This document shows positions 25,355 to 31,653 of a stretch of DNA of 64,000 bases, in pieces (within the stretch, counting starts at the first letter, position 1; each line of letters opens with the position of its first letter). The DNA is from Pusillimonas sp. T2 (GTDB taxonomy: Bacteria > Pseudomonadota > Gammaproteobacteria > Burkholderiales > Burkholderiaceae_B). The notes below the pieces were generated by a model. That model was not told the origin of the DNA and did no database searches. It was given only the letters and a program-made list of their open reading frames with translations. The DNA lies in the NCBI RefSeq assembly GCF_002236805.1, contig NZ_NIQA01000003.1:310001-374000 (forward strand). Reading direction: 5' to 3'. The translations under genes and the position numbers were made by a program.

Positions 25355-26278
25355 ATGTCAACAGATAAAGACACAAAAGATAACAGTACGGAGAAAATGG
25401 GTGGACTAACAGCCGACACGACTACGTATGTCAAATTAGTAATAGGCGCATTTATTTTGGCACTATCTGCTTATGGCATTTGGTTCGGCGTCATGCAAGG
25501 ATTCTCCCTTTCAAAAGATCCTGCATATTGGGCTCAGTTCGGCGATTACCTTGGTGGGACTATAGGGCCAATCGTAGGACTGGCGACCATCGTCTTACTG
25601 GTCATAACACTGAATCTGCAAAGAACCGAACTGCGAGAGCAGCGAGAACACTTAGCGCAATCCGCCAAAGAGCTTGCAGAGCAAAACCAAATTCTAATGA
25701 AGCAATCGTTCGAACAATCGTTTTTTACTTGGCTTGGTCAGTATCAGAAAACACTCGATCAAATAAGCTTCAGCGGGGGAACGACGATTCATTCACCTGA
25801 GCCTACCTTAGTCCCTCATGGAAAAGTTTTGACGTCAACCCACGCGCTCAAACGCATGGCGCAGGTATTAGGCACTCAAGGATGTAACCTATGCATTAAC
25901 GATGCCCTGCGATCTACGCCTAACCCACATACTGAGCCGCATAGAACCAATCTCAAGAATATTTTCATTTCGTCTTGGCTTGCCATATACCATTCAGACT
26001 TAGGCTCTCTTAGAGTGGGGCTGCGTACGCTATACGGGCTTGTTCGGTGGATTGACCAACATGAGTTACTCAGTGAGAAAGACAAAAAACATTACATAAG
26101 CATAATAAAAGCTCGCCTAACAGAGGCCGAAGCTCTGATACTTTATGCAAATGGACTCACCGAGGATGGCGCTAAATTTGGTGAATTGCTATCCAAGTAC
26201 TCAATGTTGACAGCCCTAGATCCGCAACAATACGAGATATTGAGATATCTGCCCTTAAATGAGCCTCAAGCTTTGTAA
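25355..26278 (+). CDS. Putative phage abortive infection protein (PutAbiC-like)
   Basis: This 307-residue protein has two N-terminal helices (about 25-48 and 71-88) flanking WAQFGDYLGGTIGPI, then a charged coiled coil (about 89-117) and a helical cytoplasmic domain starting QSFEQSFFTWLGQYQKTLD. The W-x-x-FGDYxGG-between-two-helices pattern followed by a coiled coil and a FE-x-x-FF motif is typical of the putative abortive-infection family often written PutAbiC. The annotation rests on similarity to lactococcal AbiC; the mechanism is unknown. It lies 284 bases downstream of the OLD nuclease gene in the same direction; that gap shows no gene or clear promoter. Confidence 0.75.
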   Translation: MSTDKDTKDNSTEKMGGLTADTTTYVKLVIGAFILALSAYGIWFGVMQGFSLSKDPAYWAQFGDYLGGTIGPIVGLATIVLLVITLNLQRTELREQREHLAQSAKELAEQNQILMKQSFEQSFFTWLGQYQKTLDQISFSGGTTIHSPEPTLVPHGKVLTSTHALKRMAQVLGTQGCNLCINDALRSTPNPHTEPHRTNLKNIFISSWLAIYHSDLGSLRVGLRTLYGLVRWIDQHELLSEKDKKHYISIIKARLTEAEALILYANGLTEDGAKFGELLSKYSMLTALDPQQYEILRYLPLNEPQAL

Positions 26279-26295
26279 TAAGGCGAAAAGTACCC

Positions 26296-26500
26296 CCCAC
26301 ACTTGGCGTCCCACTTTCCATGTTTAGGAACGGCGGGAGCCACACAAGGCAGTCTCAGTAACACGGGCAACGACGTCCTGCTCTTCCAAACGAGTCAATT
26401 GTTTGCGAAGGCAATCGCGCTCGGTTGGGGTTCGTTGTGTACCATTACAGACATGTCGCAAGATCTGAATCATCCTGAACTCGTGCCCGGGATGATCTAC
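26296..26500 (-). pseudogene. Decayed second copy of the winged-helix gene
   Basis: This stretch is a diverged copy of the phage winged-helix gene at 28544-28843. Matching blocks are easily seen, for example GATTCAG/HEFRMIQI and RTPTERD on the minus strand, and the shared block CACTTGGCGTCCCACTTTCC at the 3' end. Small deletions (one about 20 bases) and a frameshift break the reading frame. A 73-codon open piece remains but lacks the original N-terminus and ribosome binding site. Confidence 0.8.
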
Positions 26501-26622
26501 CCGCACGGTAGGCGCGTTCGATAGCCCCCAGTCAGGTTGCTTCATTTGTCTTTTCCAGTAAAAAGCCGCCCGAAGGACAGGTGTTTGTTAAATTCCGAGG
26601 AAGAGTAAATATAGGAGAACAC

Positions 26623-27063
26623 GTGAATACAAGAAATTTTGCCCTAATCGGGCTACTCAGCCTTGGTATTCAGGCCTGCAATGTTGCTCAGGCGCAGTAC
26701 TCACTCTCTAGGGACGACTTCAAGAATCTACGAACGACTAATGGCGACTCGTCACACAACGTGACAGCACCAAGTGCTCAGCAATCACCTCAGGAGAAGT
26801 CCGCACGAGACTCTGAATTCAGCAAGAAATTCAATAGGGCCCTATCAGACGCCACGCGAAAGGAACAAGAGGCAAAGGCAGATTCGTTACGCACTCAAAT
26901 GCAAAGTCAGGAAATGCGTAACAGCACTACTCGCTCACAACGTAACAGCAATACCAATACATCGACAGGTCGCACCCAAATTCAGTTTGACGGAAATGGC
27001 GCTACCGCATGCCGCAAGATGGAGTCAGGACAAACGCAATGTGCAACTCAAGGCCAGCGGTAA
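26623..27063 (+). CDS. Secreted Ser/Thr/Gln/Asn-rich protein
   Basis: The GTG at 26623 has AGGAGA at a good distance and opens with a signal peptide (MNTRNFALIGLLSLGIQ...AQA), so it is preferred over an upstream GTG. The 146-residue product is exported; its mature part is very hydrophilic and low in complexity, rich in Ser, Thr, Gln, Asn and Arg (RNSTTRSQRNSNTNTS), with two cysteines near the C-terminus (TACRKME, TQCAT). No domain is recognised. A terminator lies 86 bases downstream. It sits among the cargo genes of the prophage remnant. Confidence 0.65.
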   Translation: MNTRNFALIGLLSLGIQACNVAQAQYSLSRDDFKNLRTTNGDSSHNVTAPSAQQSPQEKSARDSEFSKKFNRALSDATRKEQEAKADSLRTQMQSQEMRNSTTRSQRNSNTNTSTGRTQIQFDGNGATACRKMESGQTQCATQGQR

Positions 27064-27103
27064 AAGAGGGAGCGTCAAAGAGTCGCCCCGCAAATCCGTA
27101 TAC

Positions 27104-27436
27104 TCAGTGGGAGGGGAGTAAAGATGATCCTGCAGAACAAGAACAAAGAGCCCGCGAAGCTTGATTAGCTGGCGGGCTTTTTGCCCGCCCCCCGGCGCGA
27201 GACAACACCTGTTCGGCCTGGCCAACTACGGTACGGCCTTGCTCGTTGAATGCCCCGAGAGCCCATAGAAAACAAAAATCGGCTTCAATCAGGTGAGCGT
27301 GGTCTGGGTTATGCAATGGCCCGTCATCAGCCAAGATCGTGACTTTTACCCAATCAGCAAGATCTGGTGCAGGCGGCAGAGTCGTATAAAGCGATTCAAG
27401 CAGATGCTCGGATAAATGCGACCGCCTGGTAGTCAT
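27104..27436 (-). pseudogene. Possible phage metallopeptidase remnant
   Basis: A 110-codon minus-strand frame whose first two thirds look like a phage protein sometimes annotated as a putative metallopeptidase: a helical start, then ADWVKVTILADDGP, DHAHLIEADFCFLW and a terminal GRTVVGQAEQV. After that the sequence becomes Ser/Ala/Arg-rich and reads through the terminator of the gene on the other strand, so the natural C-terminus, including any metal site, seems lost. The position between the winged-helix gene and the HNH-terminase genes fits. The family assignment is from memory of similar phage proteins and is tentative. Confidence 0.4.
27149..27182 (+). terminator. Terminator of the secreted-protein gene
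   Basis: A stem AGCCCGC / GCGGGCT (27149-27155 and 27172-27178) with a partly paired loop is followed by TTTTT. Confidence 0.8.
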
Positions 27437-27561
27437 TTCTGCATCGCAAATGAAAAATCGCCCCTTGTGGCGGAGTTACGCGTCAGATAGCCTGTTATTC
27501 TTTTCATTACGCTCGAGTCAGAAGCGTTATAACGAGGGATTCTAGGCTCTGGTGATTCCCC

Positions 27562-28278
27562 ATGACCTCGTATGAATGGGCGATAAGTATTGCGCTGTTT
27601 CTGCTCGCAATTTCTCTCTTCTGCATTGCGTATGCAATTACCAAAGGTGTTGCGCTCCATCGAAAGAGGTTCTTTCGCGAATCGCGCGATACCTACGACG
27701 TACCCGCGCCAGTTCGAGAGCAGGTCGTACACGTATGGATCGCTCTTTTTAACAAAACCATCGACAGGCACGATCAACTCACCAACTATCTGCGCATTAC
27801 GACCACTGCAGCTATTGGGGCTGGAGTAACCCTACTAGCTCAAGACAGGATCCACCTAGCCAAGCCAAAACTAGATGGGCTATTGACGATGCTCTGGTTC
27901 AAGACGGAGTTTTACGAAAATGGACTCTACGCCTTTATAGTTCTTGGCGGCGCTCTTTTCGTATTATTGGGCCCTACAGAGCTTCTTGCGAACCATCCTC
28001 GAAATCTTGCCAATAAGATCGCAAAACGCTTCAACGCACGATGCGATGATGTAGACGAGCTCCCATGTTTCACCTTGCCATTTCAATATTTCTTGTGGCA
28101 ACTCATCGCATTTTTAGCACTAATAGCTGGCAGTGCCATGCTGTTTTCATCTATCAAGCCCAAAGAGCCCCAACCCCAATCAGCCATCCTAGTCCCACAG
28201 CATACAAGTACGAACTCATCACCGGATTCGCCAACGCCGCCCCTTTCGCGACGCTCTAATCCCGACCCTCGACCATAG
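27562..28278 (+). CDS. Unrecognised four-helix membrane protein
   Basis: This 238-residue protein has four predicted helices (about 7-29, 78-93, 121-137, 176-196) and a disordered Pro/Ser-rich tail of 40 residues. The first loop carries a charged, possibly globular segment of ~45 residues (HRKRFFRESRDTYD to NKTIDRHDQ). No family is recognised. It is a plus-strand gene set between minus-strand phage genes and between two copies of the winged-helix sequence, so it looks like inserted cargo. The general plan (N-terminal helix, charged loop, helix pairs) resembles that of the 185-residue membrane protein at 22629, though sequence similarity is not obvious by eye. Confidence 0.6.
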   Translation: MTSYEWAISIALFLLAISLFCIAYAITKGVALHRKRFFRESRDTYDVPAPVREQVVHVWIALFNKTIDRHDQLTNYLRITTTAAIGAGVTLLAQDRIHLAKPKLDGLLTMLWFKTEFYENGLYAFIVLGGALFVLLGPTELLANHPRNLANKIAKRFNARCDDVDELPCFTLPFQYFLWQLIAFLALIAGSAMLFSSIKPKEPQPQSAILVPQHTSTNSSPDSPTPPLSRRSNPDPRP

Positions 28279-28510
28279 TCAGAGGCTCGCCGTGGGCGCA
28301 ACAACCAAGAGTAAGGCGCTCCTGGGCGTAGCTGTAAGACAGCATGAAGGTCATCCGCCCCAGCAATCGATGTTTGCGTCTCGGCCCATACTGGACTCAA
28401 CAAAAGAATGAGCCCCAGCCAGATCAATGAGCCCGGGGGGGCAAAGGCTGCAGCGCCACACGGAATCTTGTAGCGGTGCCATCCTTAAACCGCTCGAGCA
28501 CCGTGCAAAT

Positions 28511-28535
28511 GCAAAAACCCCGCCACGTGCGGGGT
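28511..28535 (-). terminator. Terminator after the winged-helix gene
   Basis: A 7-bp stem ACCCCGC / GCGGGGT with loop CACGT (28517-28535) is followed on the minus strand by TTTTTGC, just downstream of the winged-helix gene. It could weakly work in the plus direction as well (CGGTTTTC). Confidence 0.8.
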
Positions 28536-28543
28536 CGGTTTTC

Positions 28544-28843
28544 TCAAGGCGCAATAGCCCTGGACGTATTGTCACACTTGGCGTCCCACTTTCCAAGCGC
28601 TCCATGTCTCACTTTCCATGTGTAGGCATGATGACAGCCACGAGCGGCCGTCTCAGCGACACGGACAACGACGCCCTGCTCTTCCAATGAGTCAATTACC
28701 CTCATAATGCCCTTGCGAAGGCGGTCGCGCTCGGTTGGGGTTCGTGGAGCTCCATTACCGACATGGCACACAATCTGAATCATCCTGAACTCACGCCCGG
28801 GATACGCCGCCAGCAGATCAATCACCTCTTTCACGTACTTCAA
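28544..28843 (-). CDS. Phage winged-helix DNA-binding protein
   Basis: The start is a TTG at 28843, set by AAAGGAGG five to seven bases upstream inside the previous gene and by a TTGA overlap with that gene's stop codon. The 99-residue product begins KYVKEVIDLLAAYPGREFRMIQI, then GAPRTPTERDRLRKGIMRVIDSLEEQG and VVRVAET, which reads as a winged helix-turn-helix. Such small proteins sit near the late-control region of several temperate phages of Burkholderiales. The C-terminal tail may be extended by decay. A second, broken copy lies 2.3 kb downstream. Confidence 0.72.
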   Translation of the reverse strand: MKYVKEVIDLLAAYPGREFRMIQIVCHVGNGAPRTPTERDRLRKGIMRVIDSLEEQGVVVRVAETAARGCHHAYTWKVRHGALGKWDAKCDNTSRAIAP

Positions 28844-29109
28844 GCAAACCTCCTTTGAACGCGGTCTTTGAACAGGCCCAAGTACAACTTGCATTCATTA
28901 TCAGACAAATTCACGCCAGTAATTACGTAGATCCAGCGGCGTGCGGCCAATTGGCGGGCATCTGATGCCAAGCCGCCGAACATGCCTTTCTTCTGAGGAA
29001 ATTCGGCGCTAATGACCATGCCCTCGTGATGGGGAAGCCGCTTGTGCATGCCCCCTACGATCATCGCATGATCGATCTGGATGGGCCTGTAATCGTCTTC
29101 CCATGACAC
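28840..29109 (-). CDS. Small phage protein of unknown function
   Basis: This 89-residue protein starts with GTG at 29109 (AGG upstream), opens SWEDDYRPIQIDHAMIVGGMHKRL and ends KDRVQRRFA. It overlaps the winged-helix start by four bases and begins two bases after the stop of the 33-residue gene upstream, so it is part of a tight phage operon. No family is recognised. Confidence 0.6.
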   Translation of the reverse strand: MSWEDDYRPIQIDHAMIVGGMHKRLPHHEGMVISAEFPQKKGMFGGLASDARQLAARRWIYVITGVNLSDNECKLYLGLFKDRVQRRFA

Positions 29110-29211
29110 TTACCTGGCCATATTCCCCACGGTCTCGCCTGACCAGCACCAGCGCACCCAATGCCAGAGGATATCGTCGGCAGTCAGTGTTCTACCTGTT
29201 GTCTGACTCAT
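29110..29211 (-). CDS. Very small phage protein (33 aa)
   Basis: ATG at 29211 with AAGGAG seven bases upstream; TAA at 29112-29110. The product, with TADDILWHWVRWCWSGE in its core, is rich in tryptophan (three in eight residues). It is adjacent to the GTG of the next gene. The good ribosome binding site and tight packing argue that it is real; its function is unknown. Confidence 0.55.
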   Translation of the reverse strand: MSQTTGRTLTADDILWHWVRWCWSGETVGNMAR

Positions 29212-29257
29212 CTGGCGACTCCTTAAACAACGCTTTCAACTTGCGCGCGGCCTCAGC

Positions 29258-29359
29258 TTATCGACCTTCTTTGAATAGATCCACTTGGCGTTGGCGCATT
29301 TCCTCGAGGCGCTCGGCAACGGCTGACGGATCTCGCATCATCCATTTTGGCAAGTCCAT
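29258..29359 (-). CDS. Very small phage protein (33 aa)
   Basis: ATG at 29359 overlaps the TAA of the preceding gene (TAATG), and GGAAGGGG lies upstream. The product runs MDLPKWMMRDPSAVAERLEE to a basic end and should be one amphipathic helix. It continues the operon of small phage genes. Confidence 0.5.
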   Translation of the reverse strand: MDLPKWMMRDPSAVAERLEEMRQRQVDLFKEGR

Positions 29360-29511
29360 TACGCACCCCTTCCAAATCCGTGTTTGCGCTCCTGGCCGTT
29401 TCCAATGCATTTCATTGTTTTTACCGAAGGCTGTGCCTGGCTAATGTCCTGCCCTAGCGGGTGGGGCTTGGCCTTGAATTCTTTTGGCAGGGCCTTGATT
29501 CGGGTATTCAT
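29359..29511 (-). CDS. Small basic phage protein (50 aa)
   Basis: ATG at 29511 with GGAG eight bases upstream; TAA overlaps the next start. The sequence MNTRIKALPKEFKAKPHPLG then ends GQERKHGFGRGA, a Lys/Arg-rich and Gly-rich small protein. The position just after a RusA-like gene is typical for short genes of the phage nin-like region. No family is known to me. Confidence 0.55.
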   Translation of the reverse strand: MNTRIKALPKEFKAKPHPLGQDISQAQPSVKTMKCIGNGQERKHGFGRGA

Positions 29512-29760
29512 CAACCGATCTCCACAACAACCAAGCCTTAACCTTTGATATCTAGGCAGTCATCCAGCGTCCAAAGTCTGAAAATTTTGTCGTCTACGAC
29601 CAGCGCTTTAGCGAATGCCGTCGACGTAATGCTTGATGGCGCCAATGTAACCATCGATGTCGCGGTTACGCTGATCTGGGATGGCGAATAACGGCGGCGA
29701 AACGCCATTCCTTGAATCGATCGGAGACAGCAACCTGCCTGATGGAATTGTTAGCCGACA
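29512..29760 (-). pseudogene. Broken RusA-like Holliday junction resolvase
   Basis: Two minus-strand frames join to give a RusA-like core: PDQRNRDIDGYIGAIKHYVDGI in one frame and AKALVVDDKIFRLWTLDD, a stop, then GLVVVEIG in the next. In RusA the P-D-x-R-x-R-D-x-D-G/N segment and the V-x-D-D pair carry the catalytic aspartates. A one-base shift near 29605 and a TAA before GLVVVE break the gene, and the N-terminal part is not recognisable. It is followed directly by the 50-residue gene. Confidence 0.55.
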
Positions 29761-29783
29761 GATGCACCGCCTGAAGTAATCCA

Positions 29784-29882
29784 ACTTATCCACACAAACT
29801 GTGAATAACCTAATGGATAACCCTATGAAAACCAAAAAAGATGCTAGCGACACGTCGAATTACGTTGGCGTGGTCGATTCGG
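29784..29882. repeat. Imperfect 99-bp repeat, copy 2, with DnaA-box-like sites
   Basis: This is the partner of 18907-19005. TTATCCACA (29786-29794) and TGTGAATAA (29800-29808) face each other with five bases between. The ATG in this copy opens a frame, MDNPMKTKKDASDTSNYVGVV and on, that stays open through 29883-30040 and into the tRNA gene; it has no ribosome binding site and no recognised product, so it may be the stub of a lost gene. Confidence 0.8.
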
Positions 29883-30040
29883 GCCCATTTGCGCCGGTCA
29901 AACGCTACGACCTGGGCACACGCTTTTACAACAGCCTGTCGGTACCGGAGATTATCGAAACACCCGACGCCAAGCACACCACGCACCTAGCACCCTTCGC
30001 AAACGCGGTCACGTTTTGGTCACACGGGACACCAGAAAAC

Positions 30041-30067
30041 AAAAACGCCACCGGCGAGGGTGGCGTT
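30041..30067 (-). terminator. Terminator of the tRNA-Met gene
   Basis: A 9-bp stem AACGCCACC / GGTGGCGTT (30044-30067) with loop GGCGAG is followed on the minus strand by TTTTTGTTTT. It lies 28 bases past the CCA end of the tRNA. Confidence 0.88.
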
Positions 30068-30094
30068 AGCGTCTTGATAAACAAGGGGAAACTC

Positions 30095-30171
30095 TGGTGG
30101 CGCATCCCTGATTCGAACAGGGGACCTGCGGATTATGATTCCGTCGCTCTAACCGGCTGAGCTAATGCGCC
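30095..30171 (-). tRNA. tRNA-Met (CAT)
   Basis: The 77-nt minus-strand sequence folds as a standard tRNA: acceptor GGCGCAT / ATGCGCC, D stem GCTC / GAGC, anticodon stem with four good pairs around loop ATCATAA (anticodon CAT after T33), T stem CCCTG / CAGGG with TTCGAAT, discriminator A and encoded CCA. It is not the initiator form, because the first pair is a normal G-C and the three G-C pairs of the initiator anticodon stem are absent. A lysidine-type tRNA-Ile2 also has a CAT anticodon and cannot be fully excluded. The prophage remnant lies on the 3' side, a usual integration position. Confidence 0.93.
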
Positions 30172-30255
30172 ACACTTGAAGACCAAAACTATAGCATAAA
30201 AATTTACTACTAAGCAAGAACCTCAATAAAATTTGACGCAAAAAGATCAAATACA

Positions 30256-30291
30256 AAAAAATACCCCCCGCTGCCAAAACAACGGGGGGTG
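30256..30291 (-). terminator. Terminator of the dadA/binding-protein unit
   Basis: An 8-bp stem ACCCCCCG / CGGGGGGT (30264-30271 and 30284-30291) is followed on the minus strand by TATTTTTTT, 38 bases after the stop codon of the binding-protein gene. Confidence 0.9.
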
Positions 30292-30329
30292 TCAATACTG
30301 GGCCAGCACCCTAAGGTGCCCTGCCCTGA

Positions 30330-31646
30330 TTACTTGCTTTTCATGATTTGAGCCGCTTCGGAAGATGCTGCGGTCAAAGTCGTTACTGCCGGATTATTGC
30401 CCTGGAGTGCTTCCTGCAATTTGCGATGGAACATTTCGCGGATTTCGGGGTAATTGTTGATCTTGAATCCACGTGCGGTTTGTGTCGGTGGCTTGGCATA
30501 AACCGCAACAAGGCCCTTCCAGTCGCCCAGGTTTTTATAGTAGTCGTCCCCCGTTGCAGCAAATGCTTGCTGGGTTAACGGCAAGAAACCCGTTTTTTGG
30601 TACCAGGTTGCTGCGTTATCGGGGCGCGTCAACCACGCCAGAAACTGTGCCGTGGCTTTGTTCTCGGCGTCGGCGTGACCAGACGTTGCCCACAAACCCG
30701 TACCGTCAAGAAATGGATTGCCGGGCTGCTTGGTAACCTGCGGGTAATACGGCAAGCCTACAACGCCGAAGCTCAGGGGGCGCGTGTCGATAAACCGCCC
30801 CATATTGCTGGACTCGGACATCAGGATCGAGCACTCGTTGTTGGCAAAGCGGTCAATCGCTTTGGGGTCGGCGCCCGGATTGACCAGCAACTCGGTACGC
30901 ACCCAGCTGATCATGAGCGACAAATGTCGCACAAACGTGATGTCGAATGAGAACGAAGGCACGCCTTTTGTACCGTTGTCACCCGCTGTAAAAAACTGGT
31001 TGTTTACAGCCGCCAGGTTCTCAAGGTTGACCGAGACCGACTGGTCGGTGGTTGCCGGGCAATAGCGTGTGGCCTTATTGGCCAGCTCGACCAACTGATC
31101 TTGCAGGCCCATCCAGGAACGATCCGGCACTGCGGGCTGCAAGCCGGCCTTTTTAAAGGCTTCGTGGTTGTAATACATGACGGGTACATCGATCATGTAT
31201 GGGAAAGCCAGCAAGCGGCCTTTAGCGTCGCGCATGCTTAGGTTTTGCGGCGCGACAAACCAATTGGCGTCTTTAATGGGGTACTTGGCCAACAACGTAT
31301 GCAACGGCATGATGTAGTTGCGATTGGCCAGCGATTCGGGGTCGCGATTATCGTCGATTTGAACCAGGTGCGGTGTTTTGGCTTTAGCACCCACCTGCTT
31401 GAGCAGCTCGGGCTCAATTTCTTTGGGGCTCTTGAAAGACTTCAGGTTGACCTTGACATCGTCTTGGTCGCGATTGAATTTCTTGACCAGGTCTTCGAAC
31501 ACCTCGTGGTTATGTTCATTTAAAGAAAACCACACCTGGATGTCTGTTGCGGCGTGTGCTGAACCCGCCCCCAAAACAGATACTGCAACCGCAACTGCTG
31601 TCGCGCGCCACGAAGCAGGCGCGCGAAAAAACCGATGTATCGTCAT
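30330..31646 (-). CDS. ABC transporter solute-binding protein, family 1
   Basis: This 438-residue exported protein has a signal peptide ending near SAHA (residue 32) and a family 1 binding fold: ATDIQVWFSLNEHNHEVFEDLVKKFN, then PHLVQIDDN, FPYMIDVPVMYYNHEAFKKAG and GLWATSG. UgpB (glycerol-3-phosphate) is the closest family type I can name from its motifs. No permease or ATPase gene is nearby, so it is either an orphan or serves components elsewhere. It starts seven bases after the dadA stop, implying co-transcription, which is unusual for a UgpB-type protein. Confidence 0.85.
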   Translation of the reverse strand: MTIHRFFRAPASWRATAVAVAVSVLGAGSAHAATDIQVWFSLNEHNHEVFEDLVKKFNRDQDDVKVNLKSFKSPKEIEPELLKQVGAKAKTPHLVQIDDNRDPESLANRNYIMPLHTLLAKYPIKDANWFVAPQNLSMRDAKGRLLAFPYMIDVPVMYYNHEAFKKAGLQPAVPDRSWMGLQDQLVELANKATRYCPATTDQSVSVNLENLAAVNNQFFTAGDNGTKGVPSFSFDITFVRHLSLMISWVRTELLVNPGADPKAIDRFANNECSILMSESSNMGRFIDTRPLSFGVVGLPYYPQVTKQPGNPFLDGTGLWATSGHADAENKATAQFLAWLTRPDNAATWYQKTGFLPLTQQAFAATGDDYYKNLGDWKGLVAVYAKPPTQTARGFKINNYPEIREMFHRKLQEALQGNNPAVTTLTAASSEAAQIMKSK

Positions 31647-31653
31647 AACGGAA

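Larger units (their letters stand above)
21403..29780. mobile_element. Defective prophage with cargo genes
   Basis: On the minus strand, from high to low coordinates, the region holds a broken RusA-like resolvase gene, three or four very small genes with strong ribosome binding sites, a winged-helix gene, a possible metallopeptidase remnant, an HNH nuclease, the terminase small subunit and part of the terminase large subunit. This is the order of the replication-to-packaging part of lambdoid/HK97-type phages. Integrase, repressor, structural and lysis genes are missing. Plus-strand genes at 22629-27063 and 27562-28278 interrupt it and look like later cargo. The limits are approximate: a repeat scar at 21355-21402 and the DnaA-box repeat at 29784. 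Confidence 0.8.

Noticed and set aside
22629-26278. Assigning the cargo to Gabija or PARIS
   Set aside because: No UvrD-like helicase (GajB) and no AriB-type protein adjoins the OLD-type gene.
28083-28427. Minus-strand frame with a signal-peptide-like start (WLGLILLLSPVWA)
   Set aside because: TTG start without ribosome binding site, antisense to the membrane-protein gene over much of its length, and no sensible mature sequence.
29801-30160. Plus-strand frame running through the tRNA gene
   Set aside because: No ribosome binding site, reads antisense through the tRNA, and has no recognisable product; treated as a possible stub only within the repeat entry.
30095-30171. Calling the tRNA an initiator tRNA-fMet
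   Set aside because: It has a normal first base pair in the acceptor stem and lacks the three consecutive G-C pairs of initiator anticodon stems.
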